This document shows positions 48,278-59,867 of a stretch of 64,000 nt of DNA, piece after piece. Numbering within the stretch: position 1 is the stretch's first letter; every line of letters begins with the position of its first letter. The notes under the pieces are model-generated. The model was not told the origin of the DNA, did not search any database, and was given only the letters and a program-made list of their open reading frames with translations. The position numbers and the translations under genes were made by a program. Source of the DNA: Chondrosia reniformis (lineage: Eukaryota > Porifera > Demospongiae > Chondrillida > Chondrillidae); assembly GCA_947172415.1 (NCBI GenBank), contig OX359201.1, positions 62,001 through 126,000 on the forward strand, written 5' to 3'.

Positions 48278-51200
48278 TCATCCTTGTCCACCATTTGCAC
48301 CATATCCACCATACCAGCGCTCAAAGGGATCGGACCAACAAGGTGGGTCCCTCTTAATAAAGGGACATCTGAATCCTTTACGTTTGTGGCATGACTGGTG
48401 GTTACGTTTGTTGTACCAGCAGAACACACTACATGTAGGGAGGAGGACTAATCTGATGCAATCTGCAAATGGTATATAAATAATATATAATTGAATTACA
48501 CAATCATTTTACACTGATATATAATACTGATTGTGACAACCACAATAGTTGCTTAGCCTAATTACAGCAAATGTTCTACTGTCCATCACTTTTAAGTGCA
48601 TCAAGGTCTTTGTGGAGAGCTTCTGGCATCAGTGAAGGGACAGACCCAGAAAGTATGCTTGACGTCCAAGAAAAGTAATGCAGCAGACTTGACACTTCTC
48701 AATTATCGTATGTACTAAAACCTTTAGCAAGTGTAATGTTTGTGAATTCCCCAAACTTCAAATTTAATTCCTCCCAAACATGCATTTCTGGTTATACCGT
48801 ATCAGAGATACATTTCTATGTTTTGGGTGTTAAATATTAAATTGACATTCTCGCGATACAAAAGATTAATGATACGCTCGGTAATAAAAGGTCTACCAAG
48901 ATGGACGTTAATATGACTGCTTGTTTGAATGTCCCATGATGATGGACGTTGTCCTAAGTCCTAAGGCCCAAACCTGATCTTGGGGCGCTTGATAAGGCCA
49001 CTCCAAATTACACTTTAGTTTCCCGTCCCCGTTCCCCAGGTGCCAAAAAGCATGCAGGAGGGAGGGCATTTTAATTATTCATTATTTCATTATTTTACAA
49101 TAATAGTGTATGCAAGAAGGTAAATGGACAGGAAGTGTATAAATAGATAGTCTTCAATGTATTATTAATTAATAATCGTCCACCGAAGAAGCATCTGAGT
49201 GCAACTAACATCAAAAATGCTTGTGTTTACCAGTGTCATAGTCTTCACATTGCTGTAGGACTAGCTGTAGGAGACCATGAGGTGAATGTGACAACGAGAG
49301 CACACACTACACGTACTTCACACACCGCAAAACGCTTTATTAGGGTTTTTACAATGGGTAATACTGGTATAACTGATATATAATGAAAACAGCATGCAGG
49401 TAGCTTCCTGTAATGCATGCGGGCAGTGGACGGGAAACTAGAGTGTAATTTGGAGTGGCCTAAAGAAAAACATTCCAGCCACTTTCACACATCCAGTAAG
49501 TTACCTACATTGAAATGCCAACCTTCATTCGATGCCTCAATGTTACCCTTTTAGGGTGTGGAGTATGATAGCCTCATAGCCCTTTTGCAACTTTAGCTAT
49601 ATTTGACACAAAATTTGGAAATGGGCCGCAAAAGACCCAAAAAATTCTTGGTGACACCTCAATCTTGATTCGACTCCCTACCGACTGGATCATAAACCTC
49701 GCTTCCGCTATGCTCGATAATAATAATATAATTTTGAGGGTTCCTAAATCACATTAAGTAGTCCCAACTAGCTATAGCTATTTTGGTATATAGAGGAGAT
49801 ATGCATGTGTATATATACAGGTGAATTATATGATGTATTATTCAGTATACTGTATATATGTGTGTAAACATGTAAATGTACACAATTCACTAGTAAATAG
49901 TTGTCTCACCACTTATGCTCATAGACACAGCACCAAAGTATGCAGCTACAGCCACAGTACCAACAGCAGAGAAGGGACACCACAGCAAGGAATGCTTCCA
50001 ATGTTATCACAGAAGGTGGTCCAACTATAGATATATTATACAAGAATGATGTATATATGTTCATATATAAATACATATACATGTGATAAAGAGGAAGAGG
50101 AATGCTACAGATATGATGTAATAATTCCTACCACCAGTGGATTATCTATTTCATATTTCAATTAACTAAAGAATCTGATATCAATATTACATTTGCAAAC
50201 TACATAAAATGCACTGCATATCACTTGTAAATTCATCATACAATGCACAAAATTGTAACTGTAAAAAGTACATGTGTATACCCTCTGTGTCTGTTGTAGT
50301 TGATGTAGAGTATGGTCCAACATTTGCAAATTCTGGATCAAAGGCTACAGCAACTTTAAATGTATACTTGGTCATTGAATCTAAAGCTGGAACAGTCACG
50401 GTTGGGTTGGTTGAAATGGATTGGGAGTGATAAGTCTTTGTTCCAGACTTTTCTGATGTATATTCCACAGAATACCCATATATGAGAGCATAATAATCCA
50501 GTTGCGCAGGAACGGACCATGTTAAAGTAACAGAGTCAAAGCTAGTTGAAACAACTGCTAGATTATCAGGTATTGGGCCTGCAAAGCAGAATATCAGTAT
50601 AATATTATAGTGTTAATAATAGGCACAGTGATAGGGCAGCTTTTATAAGGAACGTATATAACAAAGGTCTGAGCTTACCAGCTGATTAATGTGACTAACT
50701 TTTAATTACTGACTACTTAATTTTGACATGTAGGCAAAATTAAATCAGTCCAAATTACCAAATATTCTTCCTGCCAATATTTCATATGTCTGGCTATACA
50801 GTGTTGCGAATTTATAATCTTAACACCTCTACACTTCCTTTATTTTACCCAGAAGATGGCACAGTCTGCAGCTTGTGTTTTAACCCGTACCCGTACTTGT
50901 CATTCCCCGTAAAAGAGTTGGTATAAAATTTACAGGCAAACTCTCCTGTGTGATATGGAGAAGAGGAAATTTATGAAAGCAACCAAAACTCCACATCTAA
51001 TCAACATCTATAAGTGTGGAAACCAGCCAGCCAATCCATTATCAACTTCCAACTCTTCCACCCATTCACCAATATCCATCCCCCCCATCTGCTCATCACC
51101 TAACCTTCTCACTCACGCAAAACCCTCCACCACTTCAACCCAGCCCACAATCACCTAATAACTTCACCACACAATCTCCATCACCAAACTCTGATCCTAT

Positions 51201-52490
51201 TCCACCACAATCACCATCACAGTCACCACCATCTCAGCAGGTTACTAGGTTCCTATGCCTCCCTCAAAGCCTGCCGGTTTTCCTGATCAACGTCGTAGCA
51301 AGGAACGAAAAAGATGGGTTCATCAGACTAGATGGACTCCTTAATTGTGGTGTTCTTCACGCCCGGCTAATTGTCAGCCTTATGACAGGCACTCTAGTCC
51401 ACGTTTCGGGTCGATCGCACGGAAGCTGTAAATTATAGTATATAGCCGAATCGAGCTGTTTATTTGCGAACAAATTGAGGATTTCAGCCGAGTCGACGAA
51501 AGATAGATTATGCTCACCCCACAGAATATAACATTTTTAATAGTATATACCTGCACACTTGACCCAGATGGGAATCATTGGTTCTTGACAGGTGGTAGAG
51601 GTGGCCCAGAGACTTCTGCTGCAGAGACTCAGTTTTGTTTCATTTCCTTTACAGTTTACATCAGTAACCAAAAAGGTACTGAATCTACTCTTACCTTCAG
51701 CGAAAGGATAAGAGCCATTCTGTATTGCTGCACCGAGTCCCAACTGGTTACAGATAACTTGTGCATTGTGCTCTGTCCATCCACTAGCACACACTCCTCC
51801 CCAGGTTTGGTTAAAATAGTAAGCCAGTACGCCCTGACGATCTGTCAGTGTAGTATCCTCAAGATGAGCCTGCAAGTCGTCTAAATAATTAAAGTTTAAT
51901 ATTGTAGTTTACTTAATGTGTATAGTTTATTTGCACTGACTAGCACAGTTCACAAATATGTTTCTCTTATGAGAATCTGTACAAGATCCTGAGGTAATTG
52001 AACACTGTCCCAAGTACTCCTCATCGCCAGTGCAATTTACAGATTTAATCCAGGGAGGATCTGTTCCACATTCACTATATCCTTCACAGTACCTCCAGTA
52101 ATTATTCACTGAGCTACCAGACCAGCCAAGCTGATAACAAATGACTTCTGAATCTGCCTTAGAGAAGGTGTTTTTCATTTGATAAGGCACGCAAGCACTT
52201 CCCCACTCCCCTTCTTCAGTACAGCCTTGCAGTCTCCCTTGTGGCAATTGGGTTCCCTTTGGGCTAGTAAGCTGAATAGGGACTTTTGTAGGGTCACTGT
52301 TATCACATTCTATATTAGTCGCAAGGCATATAATACCTATAGACAAAACAACAATATATATATCCTACTACTTTTTGATACTGTGAAGCTATAGTTTTCA
52401 TATCAAAAAATTAGTATATAGCAGCATTAGTAGAATCTTTTTAATATTGGTAAACATAGCTAACCAGATGCAGCCAGTAGTGTTGAGACC
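48278..52490 (-). CDS. SRCR receptor C, 5' end damaged
   Basis: Exons are 52336-51941 (SRCR 1, EVICYQLGWSGSSVNN), 51880-51551 (SRCR 2, QVICNQLGLGAAIQNG), 50578-50282 (FN3, LAVVSTSFDSVTLTWSVPAQ), 50024-49910 (membrane helix, TLEAFLAVVSLLCC) and 48452-48278 (tail, RCPFIKRDPPCWSDPFE). The leader exon is broken. At 52490-52462 the end of the D-type leader (VVSTLLAAS) is present, but its upstream part and ATG are replaced by a piece of an A-type exon, leaving no in-frame start. The membrane exon joined to the tail through the stronger donor gives a TGA at the junction; the weaker donor 3 nt upstream keeps the tail open. A MITE (48996-49460) and about 0.9 kb of unidentified sequence (about 50610-51500) sit in introns. 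The copy may be inactive or may use a new leader. Confidence 0.65.
48996..49460. mobile_element. Harbinger-like MITE with 33-bp terminal inverted repeats
   Basis: The element starts GGCCACTCCAAATTACACTT and ends in its inverse complement. The inverted repeats match over about 33 bp with one mismatch (48996-49028 against 49460-49428). It is flanked by TAA on both sides (48993-48995 and 49461-49463), a 3-bp TWA-type target duplication. The homologous intron of gene D (56565-56580) reads CTTGATAAAACATTCC without the element, giving the empty site. It is 465 bp long and encodes no transposase. Confidence 0.88.
50610..51500. mobile_element. About 0.9-kb insertion of unknown type in receptor C intron
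   Basis: The SRCR 2-FN3 intron is about 970 bp in gene C but only 65 bp in the sister gene D, and the flanking sequence is nearly the same in both. The extra DNA has a different composition. Part of it (51030-51240) is a CCA/TCA-rich stretch that translates to Pro/Ser-rich peptides, followed by a GC-richer part (51240-51440). No terminal repeats or target duplication are clear, and the open frames carry no domain that I recognise. It could be a decayed transposon or processed fragment. Confidence 0.5.
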
Positions 52491-52770
52491 ACACTTATAT
52501 TCTACACATTAAATAAAGGGAGAGATTGGAGGATAAAGAGTTTAGATTATAGAGGAACTTACTTTCTTTTTCAAGTCCTAAACTTATAAATTGTTTAGTA
52601 ATATTATATATACATGCAACTATATCAAACATTTAATTGTAATATGTCTGCATTAGCAACTTGCAACTATTTACAGTATCCCTGGCGTAGCACTTAGCTG
52701 TATCGTATCCTTTTGTGTGGCCATCAGTGTTAAATACCACACAACTCCCTTCATTTTAATTCGATCCTTT
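52491..52770 (-). pseudogene. Remnant of an A-type receptor (exon 1 plus start of exon 2)
   Basis: At 52754-52716 the A-type leader (MKGVVWYLTLMAT) is recognisable and then changes into unrelated sequence. At about 52560-52495 the A-type first intron end and the first bases of exon 2 appear, fused directly to the C leader. The SRCR 1 body is deleted. It is the counterpart of the longer dead A-type copy at 58889-59288. Confidence 0.75.
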
Positions 52771-53367
52771 AGCACAATAGCTATTGTGGAAGGCCCAGTA
52801 TTAGACTGTGGTGATGCTATGAATATCATTATTTACAAAATGAAAGAAAAAATCTCATTAAGAAAGTAAACAATGAATTCTATCACAAACAAAACATACT
52901 CCACACCATGTACCATCTATAGCTATATGTATTATTCAGAAAAAATGTATACACCATCTACTATATATCTATCGATAGAAGAATTTGAACATGCAACAAT
53001 TACCATCTAGGCAGACACACAGCTAAGTCCATTAATGTCTCTTTGCCAATGAAGATATAATTGGATGGAAATGGATTTATATAATTCTAATATAAACCCT
53101 TTTAACATATGCACTTATATATATTAACAATTACATCTCCGATGTATAATAGAGCTGCAACAGTATTACCTCTTAGTGCATGTGGCTTGTTTTGATTGGG
53201 TTAACATACAAACAGGTATGAATATGATTAACCTAATTACATCTGCAATTTGGAAGCCATAATTTGACTAATAGAAAACTTGCATAAAACAGGATACATA
53301 TTAACAAAACATTTTTTAGTTTTTAATTTATACAATCAATAAATCTTCATATATACAGCTATAATCT
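52771..53367. other. AT-rich spacer downstream of receptor B
   Basis: About 600 bp without genes. It is near-identical over most of its length to 59340-59867 downstream of the dead B-type copy, which supports duplication of the whole unit. Confidence 0.7.
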
Positions 53368-54933
53368 TTATCCTACTCCAGGCAATTTCACATACTCTCT
53401 ACGACATGTATATAGTTGGCGAACCAGACTACAGTGAGCAAATATATGTATATATGTACATAATTACAGGTATAATAATAAATAAATCATGTATTATAAG
53501 TTTAACATATATACTTCTGTATATGCACAAGTTATAATATACAAATAACACAGCACCACTTACCAGATTATTACAATTACTAATATTAGTACAAGCAGAC
53601 CGCCACATGCCAGACCGGAAGCTAGTTCAATTATAGATACATCAAGCCAAGGAGCACTGGTACTATACTTATAGGATCTGGAGCTGTAAATGGACAAGAA
53701 ATATACAAACTAGATACTTGTTAATCAAACCCATATCTCCTAACTCACCAGGACTGATTTCATCTTCAGTACTGACTTTTATGGTCTCACTAAATGGACC
53801 AGATTTTGTCTGAAAGAATGCTTGTACTTTCAGTTCATACTGAGTTGAGGGCTTCCTGTTGGTGATGTTAACCTTGGTGGAATTAGATGGAAACGTAAGA
53901 GATTGGACAGAGGGGCCAAGTTGGTATTGTACAATGTAGAATGTAATGGCTGGATAGTATTTCAGCTGTTCGGGGATTCTCCAGGTCAACTGTATTGCAG
54001 TTGAAGATGAGGTGGCATTAAGATCGGTAGGTCTGGTACCTATGCATTCATCAATGTCACCAATTAGAGAGATAGGTTAAGAAGTATACACTTTACTGAC
54101 CATTGCAATCCACCATTATTGCTTTGCCGTTACATTTCGTAGTTGTGGACCAAATGTATGAGCACTCATTCAAAGAACTTTCACTACCTGTGCATTCACC
54201 CTTGGTCAACTCCAGATAATTGTTTCCCTTTGGGGACTCAAGTAGTGTTCGTGTTGGGTCTCCTAGTCCCAGCTGTCTGCAGATAACTCTTCCAATATAG
54301 TCATGTTCCGTCTGGTTTGTTGTGCTATCAACACAAACTTGTCCAAATGTGTTATTAAAATAATAGTGAATAGTTCCAATCGTCTGTGCTTGGTAGTCAT
54401 TACTGTAATGGAGAGCTGCCTGCAAACGGTCTATATATTCAGAGTGCAGAGTGCAACATTAATACTTTCACAGTTTGGCACATATAAATGCTGCATGTAT
54501 ATTACTACTTTAACTCACCAGTACAAAATATGACTACACCATATGAGTTAGGGCAATCTTCAGTAGTTTCGGGATCAATGTAACACTTTCCAAGGTAGCG
54601 TTCTGTTCCCTTACAGGTTACCCCACATATCCAGGGGTGCGAAGTATCGGGAGCGCAATTGTTGGTCTCTTTGCAAAACTGCCAGTTTGACCCAGTTTTT
54701 CGAGCTCCAGCGAAACCAAGCTGAAAACAAGCGACTTCAGAATCAGCTTCGGTGAAATTCTCGTGTGCTGCACACACACTTCCCCATTCTCTAGTAACAC
54801 TCGAGCCTTCCGTGAGAAGGCATTCGGGGACAAGCTGCAGTGGTGCAGTGGGAGTTACATCATTTTTACCGACACAGATTGATTTCACTGTAAGTAGCAA
54901 AGCGACCACTCGAAAGAACGGGTAAGCTGCCAT
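53368..54933 (-). CDS. SRCR receptor B, short cytoplasmic tail
   Basis: Exons are 54933-54519 (signal peptide FFRVVALLLTVKSICVG plus SRCR 1, EVACFQLGFAGARKTGSNWQ), 54430-54101 (SRCR 2, RVICRQLGLGDPTRTLLESP), 54039-53749 (FN3, IQLTWRIPEQLKYYPAITFY), 53621-53564 (membrane helix, ACGGLLVLILVIVIIW) and 53428-53368 (tail). The acceptor of the membrane exon at 53622-53623 was chosen because upstream AGs give early stops. The tail is only about 20 residues, ending CRREYVKLPGVG and TAA. It lacks the cysteine-rich CPF/DPF module of the neighbours but carries YVKL, a possible YxxPhi endocytosis signal. Leader and SRCR 1 share an exon, unlike genes A and D. Confidence 0.85.
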
Positions 54934-55393
54934 ATGACCCAGTAGTGTAGTAGCTATAGCGCCTTCCGAGCCACCTTGTCTGATTAAAAACTATATGAAT
55001 TATTCGCTGTTTTATTGAGGACAAACCATCAGGTATTGCAGATAACATTATTGATAGATATAAAAGTGCCTGCTGCATTGTGCTTTGTGATACCAAATAT
55101 TACTTCATTTCATTTTAACCAGGAAAGCCCCATCAGCTCAATAAAGCTGGTCTATACCTGGGGGTCCTTACATACAACATTAATATATTGCAATACTTAT
55201 ATTTTAGAAACTGAGATTTGAAATGCTGAAGAAGACCTACTGGTTGAAACTTTCAAATCTCTGTTTCTCAAACATAAGTGATGTTCAAATGTATCATCAA
55301 TTAACGCAACAAACAACCCCTATTGTTTCATTTACCTAGAGCGCATGCAAGCCTAAAGTAATAAATGTTAGAGTATTAACATATAGTGTAAAG
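54934..55393. other. Gap between receptors D and B
   Basis: About 460 bp, AT-rich, holding the presumed promoter of receptor B and the 3' UTR of D. A stretch at 55240-55300 (CTGTTTCTC...AACATAAGTG) recurs at 61845-61870 before the tail of gene E. No gene is visible. Confidence 0.45.
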
Positions 55394-58300
55394 TTATTTT
55401 TTATTTTGAACCCCTCCTTGTCCACCATTTGCAATTGCATCATATTCCCCGTGATCTCCTTCTGGTCCACCAATTGCATCATATCCCCTTTGATTTCCTT
55501 CTTGTCCACCATTTGCACCATAGCAGTGCCCAAAGGGATCATGCCAACAAGGTGGGTTCCTCTTATTAAAGGGACATCTGAGTCCTGTACGTTTTCGGCA
55601 TGACTGGTGGTTTTTTTTGGTGTAGCAGCAGAACACACTACATGTAGGGAGGAGGACTGGTCTGATGCAATCTGCAAATGGTACTTATATAAATATATAT
55701 CTGATTCCTTCTAATTTGGAAAAGTAGGGGAACTTTAAGATCTTTAAAGCTGATCTTATTGCATTGGGAGTACGGGACTAATGGACTTCCAGGGTCACTA
55801 ATGAAGGGTGGTATTCCCAGAAACTCTTGTTTCCTCATCTAAACTGTATACTGTAGAATAGATTTTGAACATATTGTAGGAAAATGGTGCTCATTAATTT
55901 ATTGCAAACCTGATGCATGTGATGTGATGTGTGATGTGTGCTATTGCAGCACTGCAGATGGTACTGCAAGCACTATACGAAAGTCTAGTTTGTTCCTGGT
56001 TGATTTAACAGACCTACTTAGGAGCTTTATTGCAAGCAATCAGAGATTGAGGATAAAATAAAATTTGCCATAGTGCATGGTGTTCGGAAGTCTTACAAGA
56101 AGATTTCACTTTATCTCAACATGCGTCTACCTTAAGCTTGGGGTTTGTGAATTCCCCCAAACTGCAAGCTGCATAATTTAATTCCTCCCAAACATTTCCG
56201 ACTATATGGTATATCTAAAGGGACATCCCTGATTAATTGAAAATTGATGATGATGATGAACCAAAGAGTATATAAAAAAGCGAGATCATGAACTGTGTTC
56301 ACAACTATGGTATAATAATAACACAGGGTGTGAACACAGTTCAGACCCTCACTGCTATGAAATGTAACATGCTATATCGTTAAATTGAAATATGGACATC
56401 AATATGGCTGCTTAATTGTTTTGAGTGTCCCAAAGAGGAAATTAGCAGTCCCTGCTTTTCCAATAAATAAATAAAACGGAACCTGTTTTCCACAGGAAAG
56501 TTTAATTTAAAGTAATTTCAAGAGGATGAATGTTATCCTAAGGCCAAAATCAATCTTAGGGTGCTTGATAAAACATTCCAGCCATTTTCACACATCCATT
56601 GAAATGCCAATCTTCAATCAATGCCTCAACATTGCCCCTTTAGGGTGTAGAGTATGATAGCCCTTTTGCAACTTTAGCTATACTGGACAGAAAGTTTGAA
56701 GTGGGCTGTAAAGACCCAAAAATTTCTTGTTGACACTTTAATTTCTATTCGACTCCCTACCCGACTGGATCATAAAATCTTGCTTCCGCTTAATTCAGCT
56801 ACTCTTGGTAATAATATAACCTCAAGGGTTCCTAAATCATATTATGTATAGTCCCAAATATAGAGATGAATAGCTATTTTGGTATATAGAGAGAGATATG
56901 CATGTGAATACAGCTAGGTGAATTATATGCTAAATATGCATGCGCAGTATGTATTATTTGGTATACCATACTGTACATGTGAACATATAACTGTACACAA
57001 TTCACTATTAAGTAGTTGTCTCACCACTTTGGCTCATAGACACAGCACAGTTGAGAGCAACAGCCCCAGAAACAGTAATAGCAGAGAATGCAAACCACAC
57101 CAAGGCCTACTCCCAATCCTATCACGACAGGTGGTCCAACTATAGACATATTATATACAAGAATGATATACATATGTACATATATAAATACATATACATG
57201 TGATAAGGAAGAGGAATGCTACAGATATGATGTAATTCCTACCACCAGTGTGGATTATCTATTTCATATTTCAACTAACTAAAGAAGCTGATATCAATAT
57301 TACATTTGCATACAAACTACATAAAATGCACGGCATATCACTTGTAAATTCTCGAATACCATGCAATGCACACTGTAAAAGTGCATGTATATACCATCTG
57401 TGTCTACTTCAATTGATTTGGAGTATGGGCCAACATTTGCAAATTCTGGATCAAAGGCTACAGCTACTTTAAATGTATAGCGGGTGTTTGCATCTAAAGC
57501 AGGAACAGGCACGGTTGGGTTGGTTGAAATGGATTTGGAGTGATAAGTCTTTGTTCCAGACTTTTCTGATGTATATTCCACAGAATACCCATATACGAGA
57601 GTATAATAATCCAGTTGTGCAGGAACCGACCATGTTAAAGTAACAGAGTCAAAGCTTTTTGAATGAACTGCTAGATTATCAGGTATTGGGCCTGCAAAGT
57701 AGAGTATCAGTATAAAGATAGATTATGCTCACCCCACAGAATATAATAATATTTACCTGTACACTTGACCCAGATGGGAATCATTGGTTCTTGACAAGTG
57801 GTAGAGGTGGCCCAGAGACTTCTGCTGCAGAGACTCAGTTTTGTTTCATTCCCTCTGCAGTTTACATCAGTAACCAAAAAGGTACGGAACCTATTTCTGC
57901 CTTCAGCGAAAGGATAAGAGCCATTCTGTATTGCTGCACCAAGTCCCAATTGGTTACAGATAACTTGTGTATTTTGCTCTGTCCATCCACTAGCACACAC
58001 TCCTCCCCAGGTTTGGTTGAAGTAGTAAGCCAACACTCCCTGATGATCTGTTAGTCTAGTATCCTCAAGATGAGCCTGCAAGTCAACTAAATAATTTAAA
58101 GGAATTAAATTTAATATTTGTAGGCTCCATAATACATACATATATATAGAGAGAGTGGTTTATTTGCACTGACTAGCACAGTTTACAAATATGTTTCTCT
58201 TATGAGACTCTGTACAAGATCCTGAGGTGATTGAACACTGTCCCAAGTACTCCTCATCTCCAGTGCAATTTACAGATTTAATCCAGGGAGGATCTGTTCC

Positions 58301-58738
58301 ACATTCACTATCACCTTCACAGTACCTCCAGTAATTATTCACTGGGCTACCAGCCCAGCCAAGCTGATAACAAATGACTTCTGAATCTGCCTTAGAGAAG
58401 GTGTTTTTCATTTGATAAGACACGCAAGCACTTCCCCACTCCCTTTCTTCAGTACAGCCTTGCAGTATCCCTTGTGGTAGATGGGTACCCTTTGAGCTAG
58501 CAAGCCGAATAGGGACTTTCTTAGGATCACTGTACTCACAATCTTTATTAAATGTAAGGCTACCTATATAGATAAAAACAACAGTGATACTGTGAAGATA
58601 TAGTTTCATATCAAAAAGTAGTAGCACCATTAGTATAGATACATGAGATGGTATAATGAATCTTTTTAATATTGGTAAACATAGCTAACCAGCTGCAGCC
58701 AGTAGTGTTGAGACCACTAGCACTGGGCGAATGGACAT
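55394..58738 (-). CDS. SRCR receptor D (SP-SRCR-SRCR-FN3-TM-Cys tail)
   Basis: Exons are 58738-58690 (leader, MSIRPVLVVSTLLAAAG), 58564-58174 (SRCR 1, EVICYQLGWAGSPVNNYWRY), 58086-57757 (SRCR 2, QVICNQLGLGAAIQNG), 57691-57395 (FN3), 57139-57025 (membrane helix, VVIGLGVGLGVVCILCYYCF, then CCSQLCCVYE) and 55661-55394 (tail). Extracellular introns are phase 1. The tail reads NHQSCRKRTGLRCPFNKRNP, then PCWHDPFGHCYG, and ends in Gly/Asp-rich repeats (GGQEG, GGPEGDHGEYD). The best-scoring donor of the membrane exon (GTGAGA at 57024) would make a TGA with the tail acceptor. The donor 3 nt upstream (GTGGTG) gives an open tail. D is the closest relative of C, and the two lie in equivalent places of a duplicated unit. 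Confidence 0.83.
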
Positions 58739-58888
58739 TTCATACAACCTGGACAACACAAGGATCTATACAGTCTCTACTCTAACTGCCACTGCATTAT
58801 TTATACTGTTCAACAGCCCCCCTCTGAGTGGGGTTTAAGGGGTGGTTCTACTAATACAGATAAAGTTGGTCTTGTTTTATGAATACAC

Positions 58889-59288
58889 TTATGATATTCC
58901 TGCATGGGTGGCAAAACCATACACAACTTGATAGTTGATATATGATCTCTTTGCACTCCCACCAAAGTTGAGCTGATAACAAGCAACTTCCAAGTTTGGT
59001 TCATTAAATACTTTACTATCCCTGTTTCTACACACTGTCATCCAAAGTTTATTATAGCATATCTCCAGCCTTCCACTGATACCAGTTACATTATGCTCTT
59101 TTGTGTCAGCCAGTCTAAGCTCTTGAGATATACGTATATCTCCATTGTAGTCACACTTATATTCCATATACACATTAAATAAAGGGAGAGATTGGAGGAT
59201 AAGGAGTATAATAGTAGAGGAACTTACTTTCTATATCAGCTCCTAAAGTTGTGGCCATCAGTGTTAAATACCACACAACTCCCTTCAT
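58889..59288 (-). pseudogene. Truncated A-type receptor copy
   Basis: Exon 1 (MKGVVWYLTLMATTLGADIE, from 59288) and the first half of SRCR 1 (YKCDYNGD, NVTGISGRLEICYNKLWMTV, EVACYQLNFGGSAK) are well preserved relative to receptor A. The SRCR domain is cut after GGSAK, and the frame runs into unrelated residues and a TAA at 58889. SRCR 2, FN3, membrane and tail exons are absent, and the leader of D follows 150 bp later. It is a deletion-generated relic. Confidence 0.82.
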
Positions 59289-59867
59289 TTTAATTCGATC
59301 CTTTAGCACAATAGCTATTGTGGAAGGCCCAGTATTAGACTGTGGTGATGCTATGAATATCATTATTTACAAAATGAAAATAAAAATCTCATTAAGAAAG
59401 TAAACAATGAATACTATCACAAGCAAAACATATTCCACCCCATGTACGTATATACCATCATAGCTATATATCTATCGATAGAAGAATTTGAACATGCAAC
59501 AATTACCATCTATGCAGACACACGACTAAGTCCATTAATGTCTCTTTGCCAACGAAGATATAATTGAGTGGAAATGGATTTATATAATTCTAATATAATC
59601 CCTTTTAACATATGCACTTATATTAACAATCACATCTCCGATGTATAATAGAGCTGCAACAGTATTACCTCTTAGTGCATGTGGCTTGTTATGATTGGGT
59701 TAACATACAAACAGGTATGAATATGATTAACCTAATTACATCTGCAATTTGGAAGCCATAATTTGACTAATAGAAAACTTTGCATAAAACAGGATACGTA
59801 TTAACAAAACATTATTTAGTTTTTAATTTATACAATCAATAAATCTTCATATATACAGCTATAATCT
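59289..59867. other. AT-rich spacer downstream of dead B-type copy
   Basis: About 580 bp without genes, closely matching 52760-53367. It includes the same ATTGTGGAAGGCCCAGTATT stretch next to the A-type leader as in the other unit. Confidence 0.65.

Noticed and set aside
50955-51438. Pro/Ser-rich plus-strand frames as a gene inside receptor C
   Set aside because: There is no domain, and the frames are low complexity within an insertion that is absent from the sister gene. Reported only as an unclassified insert.
52160-52346. A start codon for receptor C at the beginning of its SRCR 1 frame
   Set aside because: The open frame begins at a TTG inside the intron. No ATG is present, and the true acceptor is at 52337.
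55640-55661. A PPPYM C-terminus for receptors C and D by using an AG four bases downstream
   Set aside because: That frame stops at once, while the alternative frame is conserved among A, C, D and E, so the cysteine-rich frame is the coding one.
58565-58630. Alternative D leader MKLYLHSITVVFIYIG read straight into SRCR 1
   Set aside because: A proper leader exon (58738-58690) with a phase-1 donor exists, and an acceptor at 58565-58566 explains the segment as intron. It cannot be fully excluded as an alternative start.
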